8,889 bases of DNA from positions 1 to 8,889 of the forward strand of contig DUNY01000115.1 in NCBI GenBank assembly GCA_012839145.1. Reading direction: 5' to 3'. Positions within the stretch are counted from its first letter, which is position 1; every line of letters begins with the position of its first letter. Below the pieces are notes generated by a model. That model ran no database searches and was not told the origin of the DNA. It saw only the letters and a list, made by a program, of their open reading frames with translations. Both the position numbers and the translations under genes were made by a program. Positions 1 through 6,498 of this stretch are shown piece by piece. Source of the stretch: Thermoanaerobacterales bacterium. GTDB lineage: Bacteria > Bacillota > Thermosediminibacteria > Thermosediminibacterales > Tepidanaerobacteraceae.

Positions 1-105
1 AGGGTGCTTATTTATGAGATGGCAACCACACCCTGCTCTGTCCGATTACCTTATGAAAATAATACCATAATTGACATGTCCAAGCAATATATTCGAAATC
101 TATAG
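1..105 (+). CDS. Possible 3' end of an upstream gene, product unknown
   Basis: Frame 1 is open from the window edge to a TAG at 103-105, giving 34 codons. The inferred peptide begins RVLIYEMATTPCSVRLPY and ends DMSKQYIRNL, and its composition is protein-like. An open stretch of this length in AT-rich DNA could occur by chance, so support is modest. It sits on the same strand as azlC and is separated from it by 83 bases that contain a good promoter, so it probably belongs to a different transcription unit. I do not recognise the family. Confidence 0.4.
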   Translation, partial: RVLIYEMATTPCSVRLPYENNTIIDMSKQYIRNL

Positions 106-124
106 TATTTGGGTAATAATTATA

Positions 125-154
125 TTGACATACATCTGGCTAATCTGCTATTAT
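125..154 (+). promoter_or_regulatory. Sigma-A-type promoter for azlC operon
   Basis: A consensus -35 TTGACA (125-130) is followed after 18 bases by TATTAT (149-154), which matches five of six -10 positions. Transcription would begin near 161, giving a leader of about 28 bases before the azlC ATG. An 8-base direct repeat, ATTATGCA, lies at 166-173 and 186-193, and its second copy overlaps the azlC start codon. Confidence 0.6.
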
Positions 155-188
155 AGGATTTAATTATTATGCATTTTGAGGGATAATT

Positions 189-875
189 ATGCAATCATGT
201 AAAAAAGATGAACTTGTTTTTGGAGTTAAAAGGGCAGCACCTATTGTAATGGGATACATACCCGTAGGCTTTGCCCTTGGGGTGATGGCCGCAGATGCAG
301 GACTTGACCCCTTACATATGAGCTTGATGTCACTTTTTGTATACGCCGGTTCTGCTCAGTTTATCGCTGTAGAAATGTTGGGTTCAGGAGTAAGCGCCAT
401 CCCTATAATTATAACAACTTTCTTAGTAAACTTGAGACATTTCCTGTTCAGCGCTTCACTGGCACCCCATTTCCGTGAAATAAAACAAAAATTTATTCCA
501 CTTATATCTTTTTTTATAACAGATGAAAGCTTTGCCGTTAGCATAACCGATGCAAAACAAAGGCCCCTTTCCCATATCTACTATTTTGGTCTTTATATGA
601 CCGCTTATTCCAGTTGGGTTATAAGTACCATCATGGGTGCAACCTTAGGTAACCTTATCCCTGATACGAAAGCTCTGGGCTTTGATTTTGCACTTCCGGG
701 AATGTTCTTGGCCCTTTTGTGCATGCAGCTTAAAAATGTCAGGTTTGTCTTAGTTGCATTAATATCGGGTTTCCTTTCTATATTGTTTATATATACCATA
801 CCTGGAAATTGGAATGTCATTTTGGCTTCTGTTATTGCCGCCATGGTGGGGGTGTTTATGGACAATGAAGATTGA
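189..875 (+). CDS. azlC: AzlC-family branched-chain amino acid export permease, large subunit
   Basis: This is the large membrane subunit of an AzlCD pair. The family is linked to export of branched-chain amino acids and to 4-azaleucine resistance. The 228-residue length is typical. Family-like motifs are YAGSAQF (52-58), NLRHFLFSASLAP (81-93) and TDESFA (111-116). Hydrophobic segments lie near 15-35, 45-64, 71-92, 129-152, 166-181 and 185-225. The start is supported by GAGGG at 178-182, six bases before the ATG. Its last 11 bases overlap azlD, suggesting translational coupling, and an aminotransferase gene follows. Substrate specificity cannot be read from sequence. AzlCD relatives such as YgaZH share the fold, so leucine, isoleucine, valine or methionine are all possible. 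Confidence 0.9.
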   Translation: MQSCKKDELVFGVKRAAPIVMGYIPVGFALGVMAADAGLDPLHMSLMSLFVYAGSAQFIAVEMLGSGVSAIPIIITTFLVNLRHFLFSASLAPHFREIKQKFIPLISFFITDESFAVSITDAKQRPLSHIYYFGLYMTAYSSWVISTIMGATLGNLIPDTKALGFDFALPGMFLALLCMQLKNVRFVLVALISGFLSILFIYTIPGNWNVILASVIAAMVGVFMDNED

Positions 876-1191
876 CATAAATTACTTACATCTTATTTTT
901 GCAATGGGACTTGTCACCTATTTACCAAGGATGTTACCTGCCACCCTTTTATCTAAAAGAAAAATCCCAAAACTATTTATAAAATTTTTAGAATTTGTCC
1001 CCACTGCCGTGCTTTCTGCCTTGTTTTTTCCAGGAGTGCTCATAGTTGAAAACAGATTGAGCATCGGCATATCAAACCCTCTGTTTTTAGCTGCCTTGTT
1101 AACTTTTCCTTTGGCTTATAAAACAAAAAATATGTTTGCAACAGTGCTGCTAGGTATGGGTATCGTGATAGTGTTTAATTTTTTTGTGTAA
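865..1191 (+). CDS. azlD: AzlD-family branched-chain amino acid export small subunit
   Basis: This is the small partner of AzlC, 108 residues long, as is usual for the family. It carries TYLPRMLP (18-25) after the first membrane helix and FLEFVPTAVLSALFFP (41-56) in the second. Two more hydrophobic stretches lie near 70-85 and 90-107. The same frame is open upstream to an ATG at 814, but that would put 17 extra residues inside azlC. The ATG at 865 is preferred because it gives the normal N-terminus and has a G-rich ribosome site (846-854) at proper distance. The 11-base overlap with azlC fits a two-subunit transporter made in step. The aminotransferase starts 28 bases after its stop. Confidence 0.9.
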   Translation: MKIDINYLHLIFAMGLVTYLPRMLPATLLSKRKIPKLFIKFLEFVPTAVLSALFFPGVLIVENRLSIGISNPLFLAALLTFPLAYKTKNMFATVLLGMGIVIVFNFFV

Positions 1192-1219
1192 AGAATATTT
1201 GTTTAAGGAGTTGCTTTTT

Positions 1220-2347
1220 ATGGATATGAAGACCTTTGCAGTGGAGCGCTGGATGAATACCTACGAGAACGATGCGGTTTACAATTTGGCCGAAACCGAT
1301 GCTAAACCCTTCACATTAGGCGAACTTTTATCCCTTGGAAACAAAGATGACCTAATCGAAGAACTGATGAAAATCAAGCTTGGTTATAATCCTACTACCG
1401 GCAGACAGGAGCTCAGAGAAGTAATAGCCGGTTTTTACAAGGATACCGCGCGGAAAAACATTTTGGTTACTACCGGTGCAATCGAGGCGGACTTTTTAGT
1501 CACAAATACACTGGTTAAGCCTGGGGATACGGTTATCGTTCAATTCCCCGCCTATCAGGCTTTATATTCTACCGCCGAAGCCCGGGGAGCCCGGGTCAAA
1601 TACTGGTACATGAAAATTGATAAGGGGTATGAACCCGATATTAACGAACTGAAAAAACTCATCGATGAAAAGACCAAACTTATAGTTCTCAATATCCCCC
1701 ACAATCCCACAGGAGCGGTTATATCTGAAGATCAGCTAAAAACTATCCTTTCATGGGCTGAGGAAGGGGATTTCTGGGTCCTGTGTGATGAGGTTTACCA
1801 TGATTTTGCCTTATATCCAAATATTATTCCACCCCATGGACGAAGTCTTTCAAAAAGAGCCATAAGTGTAGGCAGCATGTCAAAATCTTACGGTCTTTCC
1901 GGCCTGCGTTTAGGCTGGATTGCAGGACCCGAAGATATCGTAAATGCTTGTTGGGGATGGAAGGATTATACTTCCATTAGCAATTCACCTATTAATGATT
2001 ATTTGGCAACATTCGCTTTGAAAAACGTAGATAAGGTCATGGGAAGAAACTTGAGTATTGCCCGAAACAACCTTGAGGTTTTTATGAATTGGCTACAAGA
2101 ACATAAGGATTACTTTGACTATGTAAAGCCCAAGGCCGGTGTCCTGCTGTTCCCTCGCTTAAAAAACATCCCCGTTACGACGGAGGAACTGTGCAAAGGA
2201 CTCTATGAAAAGCATAAGCTGCTGATGGTTCCGGGAGAGTGTTTTGAGATGCCTGGATTCCTGCGCATAGGCTTTGGAAATGACAGTGATATGTTCAAAA
2301 CCGGGATTTCCATATTTTCGACCTATTTAAAAGAGCTTAGAATATAA
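1220..2347 (+). CDS. Fold-type I PLP-dependent aminotransferase (class I/II)
   Basis: This is a cytoplasmic pyridoxal-phosphate enzyme of the aspartate aminotransferase superfamily, 375 residues long. Visible family residues are the HNPTG motif (Asn162), Asp190 and Tyr193 in CDEVYHDF, the Schiff-base Lys222 in SVGSMSKSYGLSGLRLGW, and Arg349 in FLRIGFG, which should bind the substrate carboxylate. The frame is open back to 1184, but the ATG at 1220 is chosen because AAGGAG (1205-1210) lies nine bases before it. The upstream ATG would overlap azlD and add an odd leader. It probably shares the azlCD transcript. The N-terminal ERWMNTYENDAVYNLAET resembles enzymes often labelled capreomycidine-synthase-like in databases. 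Here a plain amino acid aminotransferase is more likely, and the substrate is unknown. Confidence 0.88.
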   Translation: MDMKTFAVERWMNTYENDAVYNLAETDAKPFTLGELLSLGNKDDLIEELMKIKLGYNPTTGRQELREVIAGFYKDTARKNILVTTGAIEADFLVTNTLVKPGDTVIVQFPAYQALYSTAEARGARVKYWYMKIDKGYEPDINELKKLIDEKTKLIVLNIPHNPTGAVISEDQLKTILSWAEEGDFWVLCDEVYHDFALYPNIIPPHGRSLSKRAISVGSMSKSYGLSGLRLGWIAGPEDIVNACWGWKDYTSISNSPINDYLATFALKNVDKVMGRNLSIARNNLEVFMNWLQEHKDYFDYVKPKAGVLLFPRLKNIPVTTEELCKGLYEKHKLLMVPGECFEMPGFLRIGFGNDSDMFKTGISIFSTYLKELRI

Positions 2348-2354
2348 ACATGAT

Positions 2355-2391
2355 AAAAAACGCCTGATAGATGCAGTATCAGGCGTTTTTT
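2355..2391. terminator. Bidirectional intrinsic terminator between aminotransferase and lemA
   Basis: A perfect 15-bp inverted repeat (2355-2369 with 2377-2391) has a seven-base loop. Its arms contain AAAAAA and TTTTTT at the outer ends around a GC core (CGCCTGATA). It therefore gives a hairpin plus U-run on either strand. It lies eight bases after the aminotransferase stop on the plus strand and about 54 bases after the lemA stop on the minus strand, so it can end both converging transcripts. Confidence 0.9.
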
Positions 2392-2444
2392 TAATAAATA
2401 AAGATGCATTTAGATCCAGATTTTTTCCCTCACTATTGTTAAAG

Positions 2445-2966
2445 CTATGAATCACCCCAATGCAGTTCTCGTATATTCATAATCTTGGCGGCTATAGCAT
2501 TAGGAAATGTATTGATTGATTTATTATATAAAAATACTTCTTCTTTAAAAATCCGCTGTTTTAGCGCCAGTTTTTCATCCAATTTTTTTATCTGTATACA
2601 AATTTGTAAAAAATCAGGGTCCGCTTCCAGATCTTTATTCCACGTTTTATCTATGGAAAATGTTTTTAAATACTCCTTTAACTCTCCTGAAATTTTTATT
2701 GCCTCAACCGGAGTTTGGGCTTTTAATAATTTGCTGCGTGAGTGTGCCAACCAAATCCTTATTTCCTCTTCATGATTTACAACACAATGAGTCTTCTTAA
2801 CAAGATTTTCTATTATATCGTATTTCAATTTTATCAAATCATAAATATTCTTCCACCTGTCTTCAATTTTTGTTTTTTTATTGACTGTCTTATTATAAAA
2901 GAACACAAACCATCCGGCATTGGCAATAATAATGACGAACATAAGCCCAACGATAAAATGCTGCAT
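2445..2966 (-). CDS. LemA-like membrane-anchored protein
   Basis: A 173-residue protein with one N-terminal membrane helix (about 4-24) followed by a long, mostly alpha-helical domain. LemA-family landmarks are LKYDIIENLV (47-56, compare the family's RRYDLIPNLV), the HEEE stretch (65-68), an acidic DPDFLQIC segment (116-123), and the C-terminal LYNKSINTFPNAIAAKI (146-162). The biochemical role of LemA proteins is unclear. The start at 2966 is preferred over an ATG five codons upstream because the GGGGAGG at 2972-2978 sits properly before it and would lie inside the longer version. Unusually, no HtpX protease or TPM-domain gene, common LemA neighbours, is beside it. It is also more divergent than typical LemA. 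Confidence 0.8.
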   Translation of the reverse strand: MQHFIVGLMFVIIIANAGWFVFFYNKTVNKKTKIEDRWKNIYDLIKLKYDIIENLVKKTHCVVNHEEEIRIWLAHSRSKLLKAQTPVEAIKISGELKEYLKTFSIDKTWNKDLEADPDFLQICIQIKKLDEKLALKQRIFKEEVFLYNKSINTFPNAIAAKIMNIRELHWGDS

Positions 2967-3052
2967 TTTGATCCTCCCCATTTCACCAAATGCAGGGGAT
3001 ACTTAGAGGTAATACATAGATTCAATATTTTTGCCACATGTCATATATGGCC

Positions 3053-3079
3053 AAAAAAAGTATAGCCAAGCCCCGGCCA
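3053..3079 (-). terminator. Weak candidate terminator after the stalk-domain protein gene
   Basis: Read on the minus strand, TGGCC (3079-3075) can pair with GGCTA (3067-3063) around a seven-base loop. This is followed after three bases by seven T residues (3059-3053). The stem is short and includes a G-U pair, so this is only a possible partial terminator between the stalk-domain protein gene and lemA. The 156-base gap holds no other clear signal. Confidence 0.3.
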
Positions 3080-3122
3080 AAGAAGTAGGGTTTTAATTAT
3101 TCCCAATTGAAAAAATTTCAAC

Positions 3123-4499
3123 TCATTCCTCGTAAACTATAACCGCTTCTTGGGTGCTATTGATCCAGTCCACCTTACAGCTTAGGTTTTCCGCCGCAAA
3201 CCTTACCGGCACGAAAGTCCTGCTGTTTTTAGTAGTCGGAGCGATATCCATCTTTTTACTTACACCATTTACGGTAATATCAGTTTTGCCAAGCCACATT
3301 ACCACAGTATTCCCTCTTGCTTTAAGGGTTATCTTTTGCGTGCTTTGGTCCCAATCAACGGTCCCCCCCATGGCTTCAACAACAGCTCTAATAGGTACCA
3401 TAGTCCTGCCTGCGATTATTACAGGTGCCGTTCCCCTACCCGGGTCTACTTCCTGGCTTATTCCATCAACACTCATATACGGACTCTCCAGTTTTAACAT
3501 GATAAAGTGCTTGAAACTCCCCGGTTTATAGACTACACTGCCTGTCTTGACTGTAAATGCAGCAATAGCACTGCCTAGCTTTTCTTCTATTCCTTCTAAA
3601 GGTCTCGCTTCTGCAAGCACTGGCTTTACTGTATAGTAGTATGTTGTATTTGGCTCAACATTTACATCAGCATAAGATGTGCTTGTAATGAAAAAGTCTG
3701 TCACAGATATGCCTAAACTACTTTGTGAGGTAGACCTGAAAAGCCTGTAGCCAAGACCGGTTGCCGGTTGCCACATAATGCGAGAGCCGGATTCAAAGGC
3801 TTCCGCACCGCTGCCGGTAGGGGCAGTAGGAGCCGTTGAGGTTGTATCTGTAGGAGGCACCCCCTCTTTCCATTCATAAGTGTAGGTATATCCATACCTA
3901 TGGCCAAGGTTCAGTATAATTCTTTTTTTATCTCCCGGACGGCCCTCGGGAATCTCCTTTCTGCTCTCTAAATAAGCCTTCCTGTCCCTTATTTCCCTTA
4001 TAGAAGTTTCACCTTCTTTTGCGTCAAATTCTATATAGCTTGATGTAACGCTGCCAGGATTAATATCGCCCGCGTCAAAATTAGCATATACCGCAGGTTG
4101 ACTCCAGCCATTAGAACTGACAGTTTTCGCCTCAAGGTTAAACCCGGTTTTCTGATTGGGAGCAAGGTAAGCCGATGGGGTATCCCAGACAACCTGATGG
4201 GTTATATGGGCAACCGGGTCACCATTATTGTATACGCGTGAGTGCGTAAATGTCATGTCTCCTTCCGAGCCCTCTGCGGTGTATGTGTCAAGAAGATAAC
4301 CCTCTGTCGTTCCCATGACACGACTCTTTATCGCCCCTTTAATGGTTACATCACTTGATGATATATGATATTTGGTTTCAATAAGATGCCAACCCCCGGT
4401 TGAAGCAGCATCGACATTATTGGATGCAAAGGCAATTGCCGCCAAAAAAAGAACTGTTACCAATGACACTATAACAAACCTATATATTCCTTTTCTCAT
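3123..4499 (-). CDS. Secreted protein: novel N-terminal region, FnIII-like domain, copper amine oxidase N-terminal (stalk) domain
   Basis: A 458-residue exported protein. A signal peptide (about 1-32) has a basic start, a hydrophobic core (VIVSLVTVLFLAAIAFA) and a probable cleavage near VDA-AS. Residues 35-210 form a beta-rich region that I do not recognise. A Thr/Pro linker (214-229) leads to a fibronectin-III-like domain (about 231-318, with TSTSYADVNVEPNTTYYYTV). Residues 335-456 are a copper-amine-oxidase-N domain built of two similar halves, GRTMVPIRAVVEAMGG (364-379) with VDWDQSTQKI, and SRTFVPVRFAAENLSC (426-441) with VDWINSTQEA. Despite the name, this domain is a common cell-envelope module in Clostridia and implies no oxidase activity. 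The start is fixed by AAAAGGAGG six to seven bases upstream. It most likely acts at the cell surface; binding partner unknown. Confidence 0.85.
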   Translation of the reverse strand: MRKGIYRFVIVSLVTVLFLAAIAFASNNVDAASTGGWHLIETKYHISSSDVTIKGAIKSRVMGTTEGYLLDTYTAEGSEGDMTFTHSRVYNNGDPVAHITHQVVWDTPSAYLAPNQKTGFNLEAKTVSSNGWSQPAVYANFDAGDINPGSVTSSYIEFDAKEGETSIREIRDRKAYLESRKEIPEGRPGDKKRIILNLGHRYGYTYTYEWKEGVPPTDTTSTAPTAPTGSGAEAFESGSRIMWQPATGLGYRLFRSTSQSSLGISVTDFFITSTSYADVNVEPNTTYYYTVKPVLAEARPLEGIEEKLGSAIAAFTVKTGSVVYKPGSFKHFIMLKLESPYMSVDGISQEVDPGRGTAPVIIAGRTMVPIRAVVEAMGGTVDWDQSTQKITLKARGNTVVMWLGKTDITVNGVSKKMDIAPTTKNSRTFVPVRFAAENLSCKVDWINSTQEAVIVYEE

Positions 4500-4515
4500 T
4501 GTTATCCTCCTTTTA

Positions 4516-4559
4516 TCGCTACTTAAAAAGAATACTATTATCTTATTCTATTTGAGCGA
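4516..4559 (-). promoter_or_regulatory. Nested inverted repeat in the 5' leader of the stalk-domain protein gene
   Basis: Outer arms TCGCT (4516-4520) and AGCGA (4555-4559) enclose inner arms AGAATA (4529-4534) and TATTCT (4544-4549) with a nine-base loop. In the leftward transcript this would fold into a two-tier hairpin ending just upstream of the AAGGAGG ribosome site at 4505-4512. It could stabilise the mRNA or affect translation. There is no U-run, so it is not a terminator. Confidence 0.4.
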
Positions 4560-4578
4560 CCATACTATACTCATATTC

Positions 4579-4607
4579 ATTATAAATACTAAACAATTTG
4601 CTTTAAA
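4579..4607 (-). promoter_or_regulatory. Candidate sigma-A promoter for the stalk-domain protein gene
   Basis: On the minus strand TTTAAA (4607-4602, four of six -35 positions) is followed after exactly 17 bases by a perfect TATAAT (4584-4579). Transcription would start near 4572, giving a leader of about 72 bases that contains the nested inverted repeat. The intergenic stretch 4500-4854 otherwise holds the two luxR terminators and a GC-richer patch (about 4640-4675) with no assignable function. Confidence 0.5.
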
Positions 4608-4748
4608 ATGTGTAATTTATCACCCTCCCTTACCTATAATAGTTTTCCGCCTCGCCATCCGCTTCCTAGGTAGTTGTACTAAGATTAAAACCGACTTATC
4701 CCCCCTTTGGATTAAATATATTAATAATTGCTTTTTCTGAAAACACAC

Positions 4749-4776
4749 AAAAAGGGTAGTTATAAAGAAACTACCC
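4749..4776 (-). terminator. Second (distal) terminator of the luxR-type gene
   Basis: On the minus strand GGGTAGTT (4776-4769) pairs perfectly with AACTACCC (4761-4754) around a seven-base loop and is followed directly by TTTTT. It lies about 22 bases beyond another hairpin terminator, making a tandem pair between the luxR-type gene and the promoter of the next leftward gene. Confidence 0.75.
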
Positions 4777-4797
4777 CCCAAAAAAGGACCATTTATG

Positions 4798-4831
4798 AAA
4801 AAACCTTCCCACACAAAAAGGATGGAAAGGT
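4798..4831 (-). terminator. First (proximal) terminator of the luxR-type gene
   Basis: On the minus strand ACCTTTCC (4831-4824) pairs with GGGAAGGT (4810-4803) with a single G-U wobble, then runs into TTTTTT overlapping the stem base (4803-4798). It begins 24 bases after the TAG stop of the luxR-type gene. The loop is 13 bases long, which makes it somewhat weaker than the distal hairpin. Confidence 0.65.
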
Positions 4832-4854
4832 GATATTCATTGAAGTATTTGTAT

Positions 4855-6291
4855 CTAGTATTCTTTATTATCCACAAACATTTTTATCAATTCCATTTTA
4901 CTTTTTACTTCAAGCTTTTGATATATATTTTTAACATGGTATTTAATTGTGTTTTCAGTAATAAATAGATTTTCAGCTATAGCTTTATATGTATATCCGC
5001 GCAATAGCATTGTAACCACTTCAACTTCTCTTTCCGTGAGTTGTTTAATATTTTTAAGTTTTAACATGGTTTTATCTTGTTTGTTCTTTGGTAGATCTGT
5101 AAACTTCATAAGAAATTCATGGTTTTTCAGATGCCTATTAAGTTCTATATAAAGAATAGGGAATATGATCAAAACAGCGAAAATAACTACTAGTGCGACT
5201 ATTGATGCTATAAAATATGAGTTTTCTAAGGAAGTTATTTTGTTCCCAATAGCACCTCCCACAAAGATTCCCAATACATTCATTGATAACCCTATACCTA
5301 ACACTTGTGCAGCATTATCAAGAAAGTCCAAATAACTTCCCAAAATGCTCCACCAAAATAAATCACATACTCCAAAGGCACCAAGCATAAGTGTGTTTAT
5401 CAGCAAATAGCTTATTACCGACCGATCAAGCCACATAAATAATATGTAGGAAAGGCCTATCATGGCAATGGCGATGTATAATACATAGGTTTTGTTAATC
5501 CCTGTGGGTATATTCCTGAGTATTAACAATGCCAAAATATAGGGTATCGACCAGTAATAGGCAGTAAGCAGCTTGAAATGAACAAAGGCTGGATTGACAA
5601 CTTGATACATCAATCCGGAGTTTATCGTAATTATTAAAATGAATAAAGATAGAAGGATAAACGGTTTCGAAATAATAGTTATTGGCTGTGTCAATTCTGT
5701 ATTATTTATTTTAGAAAAAGCCTTTTCATCAATATGGGGTTCCAACCTAAACAGAAAAGGCAGTGTTCCTGCAAGGGCAATAATTGTAATGGGCAGCCCA
5801 ATGTATCCTGAAGTGCTTACAGTCAATACATTAATAATAATCATTAAAATATTCGAATAAATCAATATATCTGCTGCTGTTTTAAAACGTTCTTCCGAAA
5901 TAAAATTAGTTTTGAAATAGAATCCCCAACTTGCAAGAAAAAGACTTGAAAAATATGCAATAGATATAATTGATATGTACCAGAGGATTGAAAATGGAAG
6001 ATAAAAAATGAGACTTCCGGCAATGCAAACAAAGATGGATATAATCATTGTTACTTTAGCTGCGACTTGTTTTTTTACTAAAAAGCCGCTGGTAAACAGC
6101 CCGATAAACACCGTCAGGACAGCTGCTTTAACCAGAGCTGGAGCTGTTCCATCTATTTGAGCACTTTCTATAATCGAATACAAAACCTGTCCTTCAAATA
6201 GAAAAGATAAGTTCCAAGCAGAAAACAGACAAAAGCTTATTACAGACAAATTTTTTTGCTTAATTTCTCCATTAGAAACTTTTGTACTCAT
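4855..6291 (-). CDS. Membrane-embedded LuxR-type transcriptional regulator (12-TM MFS-like domain + HTH)
   Basis: A 478-residue protein fusing a polytopic membrane domain to a DNA-binding domain. About twelve hydrophobic helices lie between residues 17 and 390, in two groups of six split by a polar loop near 182-208, as in major-facilitator proteins. After a charged linker, residues 417-471 form a LuxR/GerE helix-turn-helix, with QLTEREVEVVTMLLRG, YKAIAENLFITENTIKYHV and KNIYQKLEVKSKMELIKM. The start at 6291 is chosen because GGGAGAGG lies eight bases upstream; the frame is open 20 codons further without such a site. The likely role is to bind a small ligand in the membrane and regulate genes from there. 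The class is known from Actinobacteria such as Eggerthella and from some Clostridia. Target and ligand are unknown, and no enzyme or transporter lies adjacent. Confidence 0.85.
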   Translation of the reverse strand: MSTKVSNGEIKQKNLSVISFCLFSAWNLSFLFEGQVLYSIIESAQIDGTAPALVKAAVLTVFIGLFTSGFLVKKQVAAKVTMIISIFVCIAGSLIFYLPFSILWYISIISIAYFSSLFLASWGFYFKTNFISEERFKTAADILIYSNILMIIINVLTVSTSGYIGLPITIIALAGTLPFLFRLEPHIDEKAFSKINNTELTQPITIISKPFILLSLFILIITINSGLMYQVVNPAFVHFKLLTAYYWSIPYILALLILRNIPTGINKTYVLYIAIAMIGLSYILFMWLDRSVISYLLINTLMLGAFGVCDLFWWSILGSYLDFLDNAAQVLGIGLSMNVLGIFVGGAIGNKITSLENSYFIASIVALVVIFAVLIIFPILYIELNRHLKNHEFLMKFTDLPKNKQDKTMLKLKNIKQLTEREVEVVTMLLRGYTYKAIAENLFITENTIKYHVKNIYQKLEVKSKMELIKMFVDNKEY

Positions 6292-6362
6292 AGTTTTGCC
6301 TCTCCCATGAGTTTTATAGTTTAAGTATAACATTTTATTATTTATTATCATAGTAAAAACTG

Positions 6363-6382
6363 ATATCTATAAAAATATCTAT
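6363..6382 (-). repeat. Direct repeat upstream of the luxR-type gene
   Basis: ATATCTAT occurs at 6363-6370 and again at 6375-6382, a 12-base period, 72-91 bases before the luxR-type start codon. It lies in the only non-coding stretch upstream of that gene (6292-6415) and could be an operator. It could equally be chance in AT-rich DNA. I find no convincing -35/-10 pair for the gene. Confidence 0.3.
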
Positions 6383-6415
6383 GTTTCATCCTTATGAATT
6401 TTTATTCACACTTGA

Positions 6416-6458
6416 TGCTTAAAACTGCCTGTTCTTCGGCATCAGGCAGTTTTAAGCA
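6416..6458. terminator. Long hairpin, likely bidirectional terminator between tRNA-Leu and the luxR-type gene
   Basis: A perfect 16-bp inverted repeat (6416-6431 with 6443-6458) has an 11-base loop. Its GC core CTGCCTG/CAGGCAG is flanked by AAAA/TTTT inside the stem. On the minus strand it follows the tRNA-Leu terminator as a second stop. On the plus strand it has no obvious gene to terminate within this window. Confidence 0.65.
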
Positions 6459-6460
6459 AC

Positions 6461-6481
6461 AAAAAAAGCCCTTTTGGGCTT
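6461..6481 (-). terminator. Intrinsic terminator of tRNA-Leu
   Basis: On the minus strand AAGCCC (6481-6476) and GGGCTT (6471-6466) form a tight stem with an AAAA loop, followed by a T-run through 6461. It lies 17 bases after the encoded CCA of the tRNA, as expected for a single-tRNA transcript. Confidence 0.8.
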
Positions 6482-6498
6482 AAATACCTTCTTTTTAA

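Noticed and set aside
71..106. Perfect TTGACA at 71-76 with TATAGT at 101-106 as a promoter.
   Set aside because: The spacer would be 24 bases, far outside the working range, and the TTGACA falls inside the probable coding tail at 1-105. The pair at 125-154 is better.
814..864. Upstream ATG giving a longer azlD.
   Set aside because: It would add 17 residues (Trp- and Leu-rich) encoded within azlC; the ATG at 865 gives the family-like N-terminus and length.
2742..3065. Rightward and leftward frames of 67-107 codons across the lemA gene and its upstream gap.
   Set aside because: They are frame shadows of lemA; no ribosome sites or domain-like sequence, while lemA has clear family motifs and a strong ribosome site.
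3154..3531. 125-codon rightward frame inside the stalk-domain region.
   Set aside because: It is antisense to a well supported domain and has no independent start signal.
4620..4877. 85-codon leftward frame between the LuxR-type gene and the secreted-protein gene.
   Set aside because: It begins inside the end of the LuxR-type gene and runs through both hairpin terminators. It has no ribosome site and a composition unlike a protein.
6411..6446. Alternative pairing of CTTGATGC (6411-6418) with GCATCAGG (6439-6446), suggesting a switchable terminator or riboswitch.
   Set aside because: It competes with a perfect 16-bp stem and would be weaker. It lies after a tRNA terminator with no downstream gene close enough to be attenuated, so it is probably incidental.
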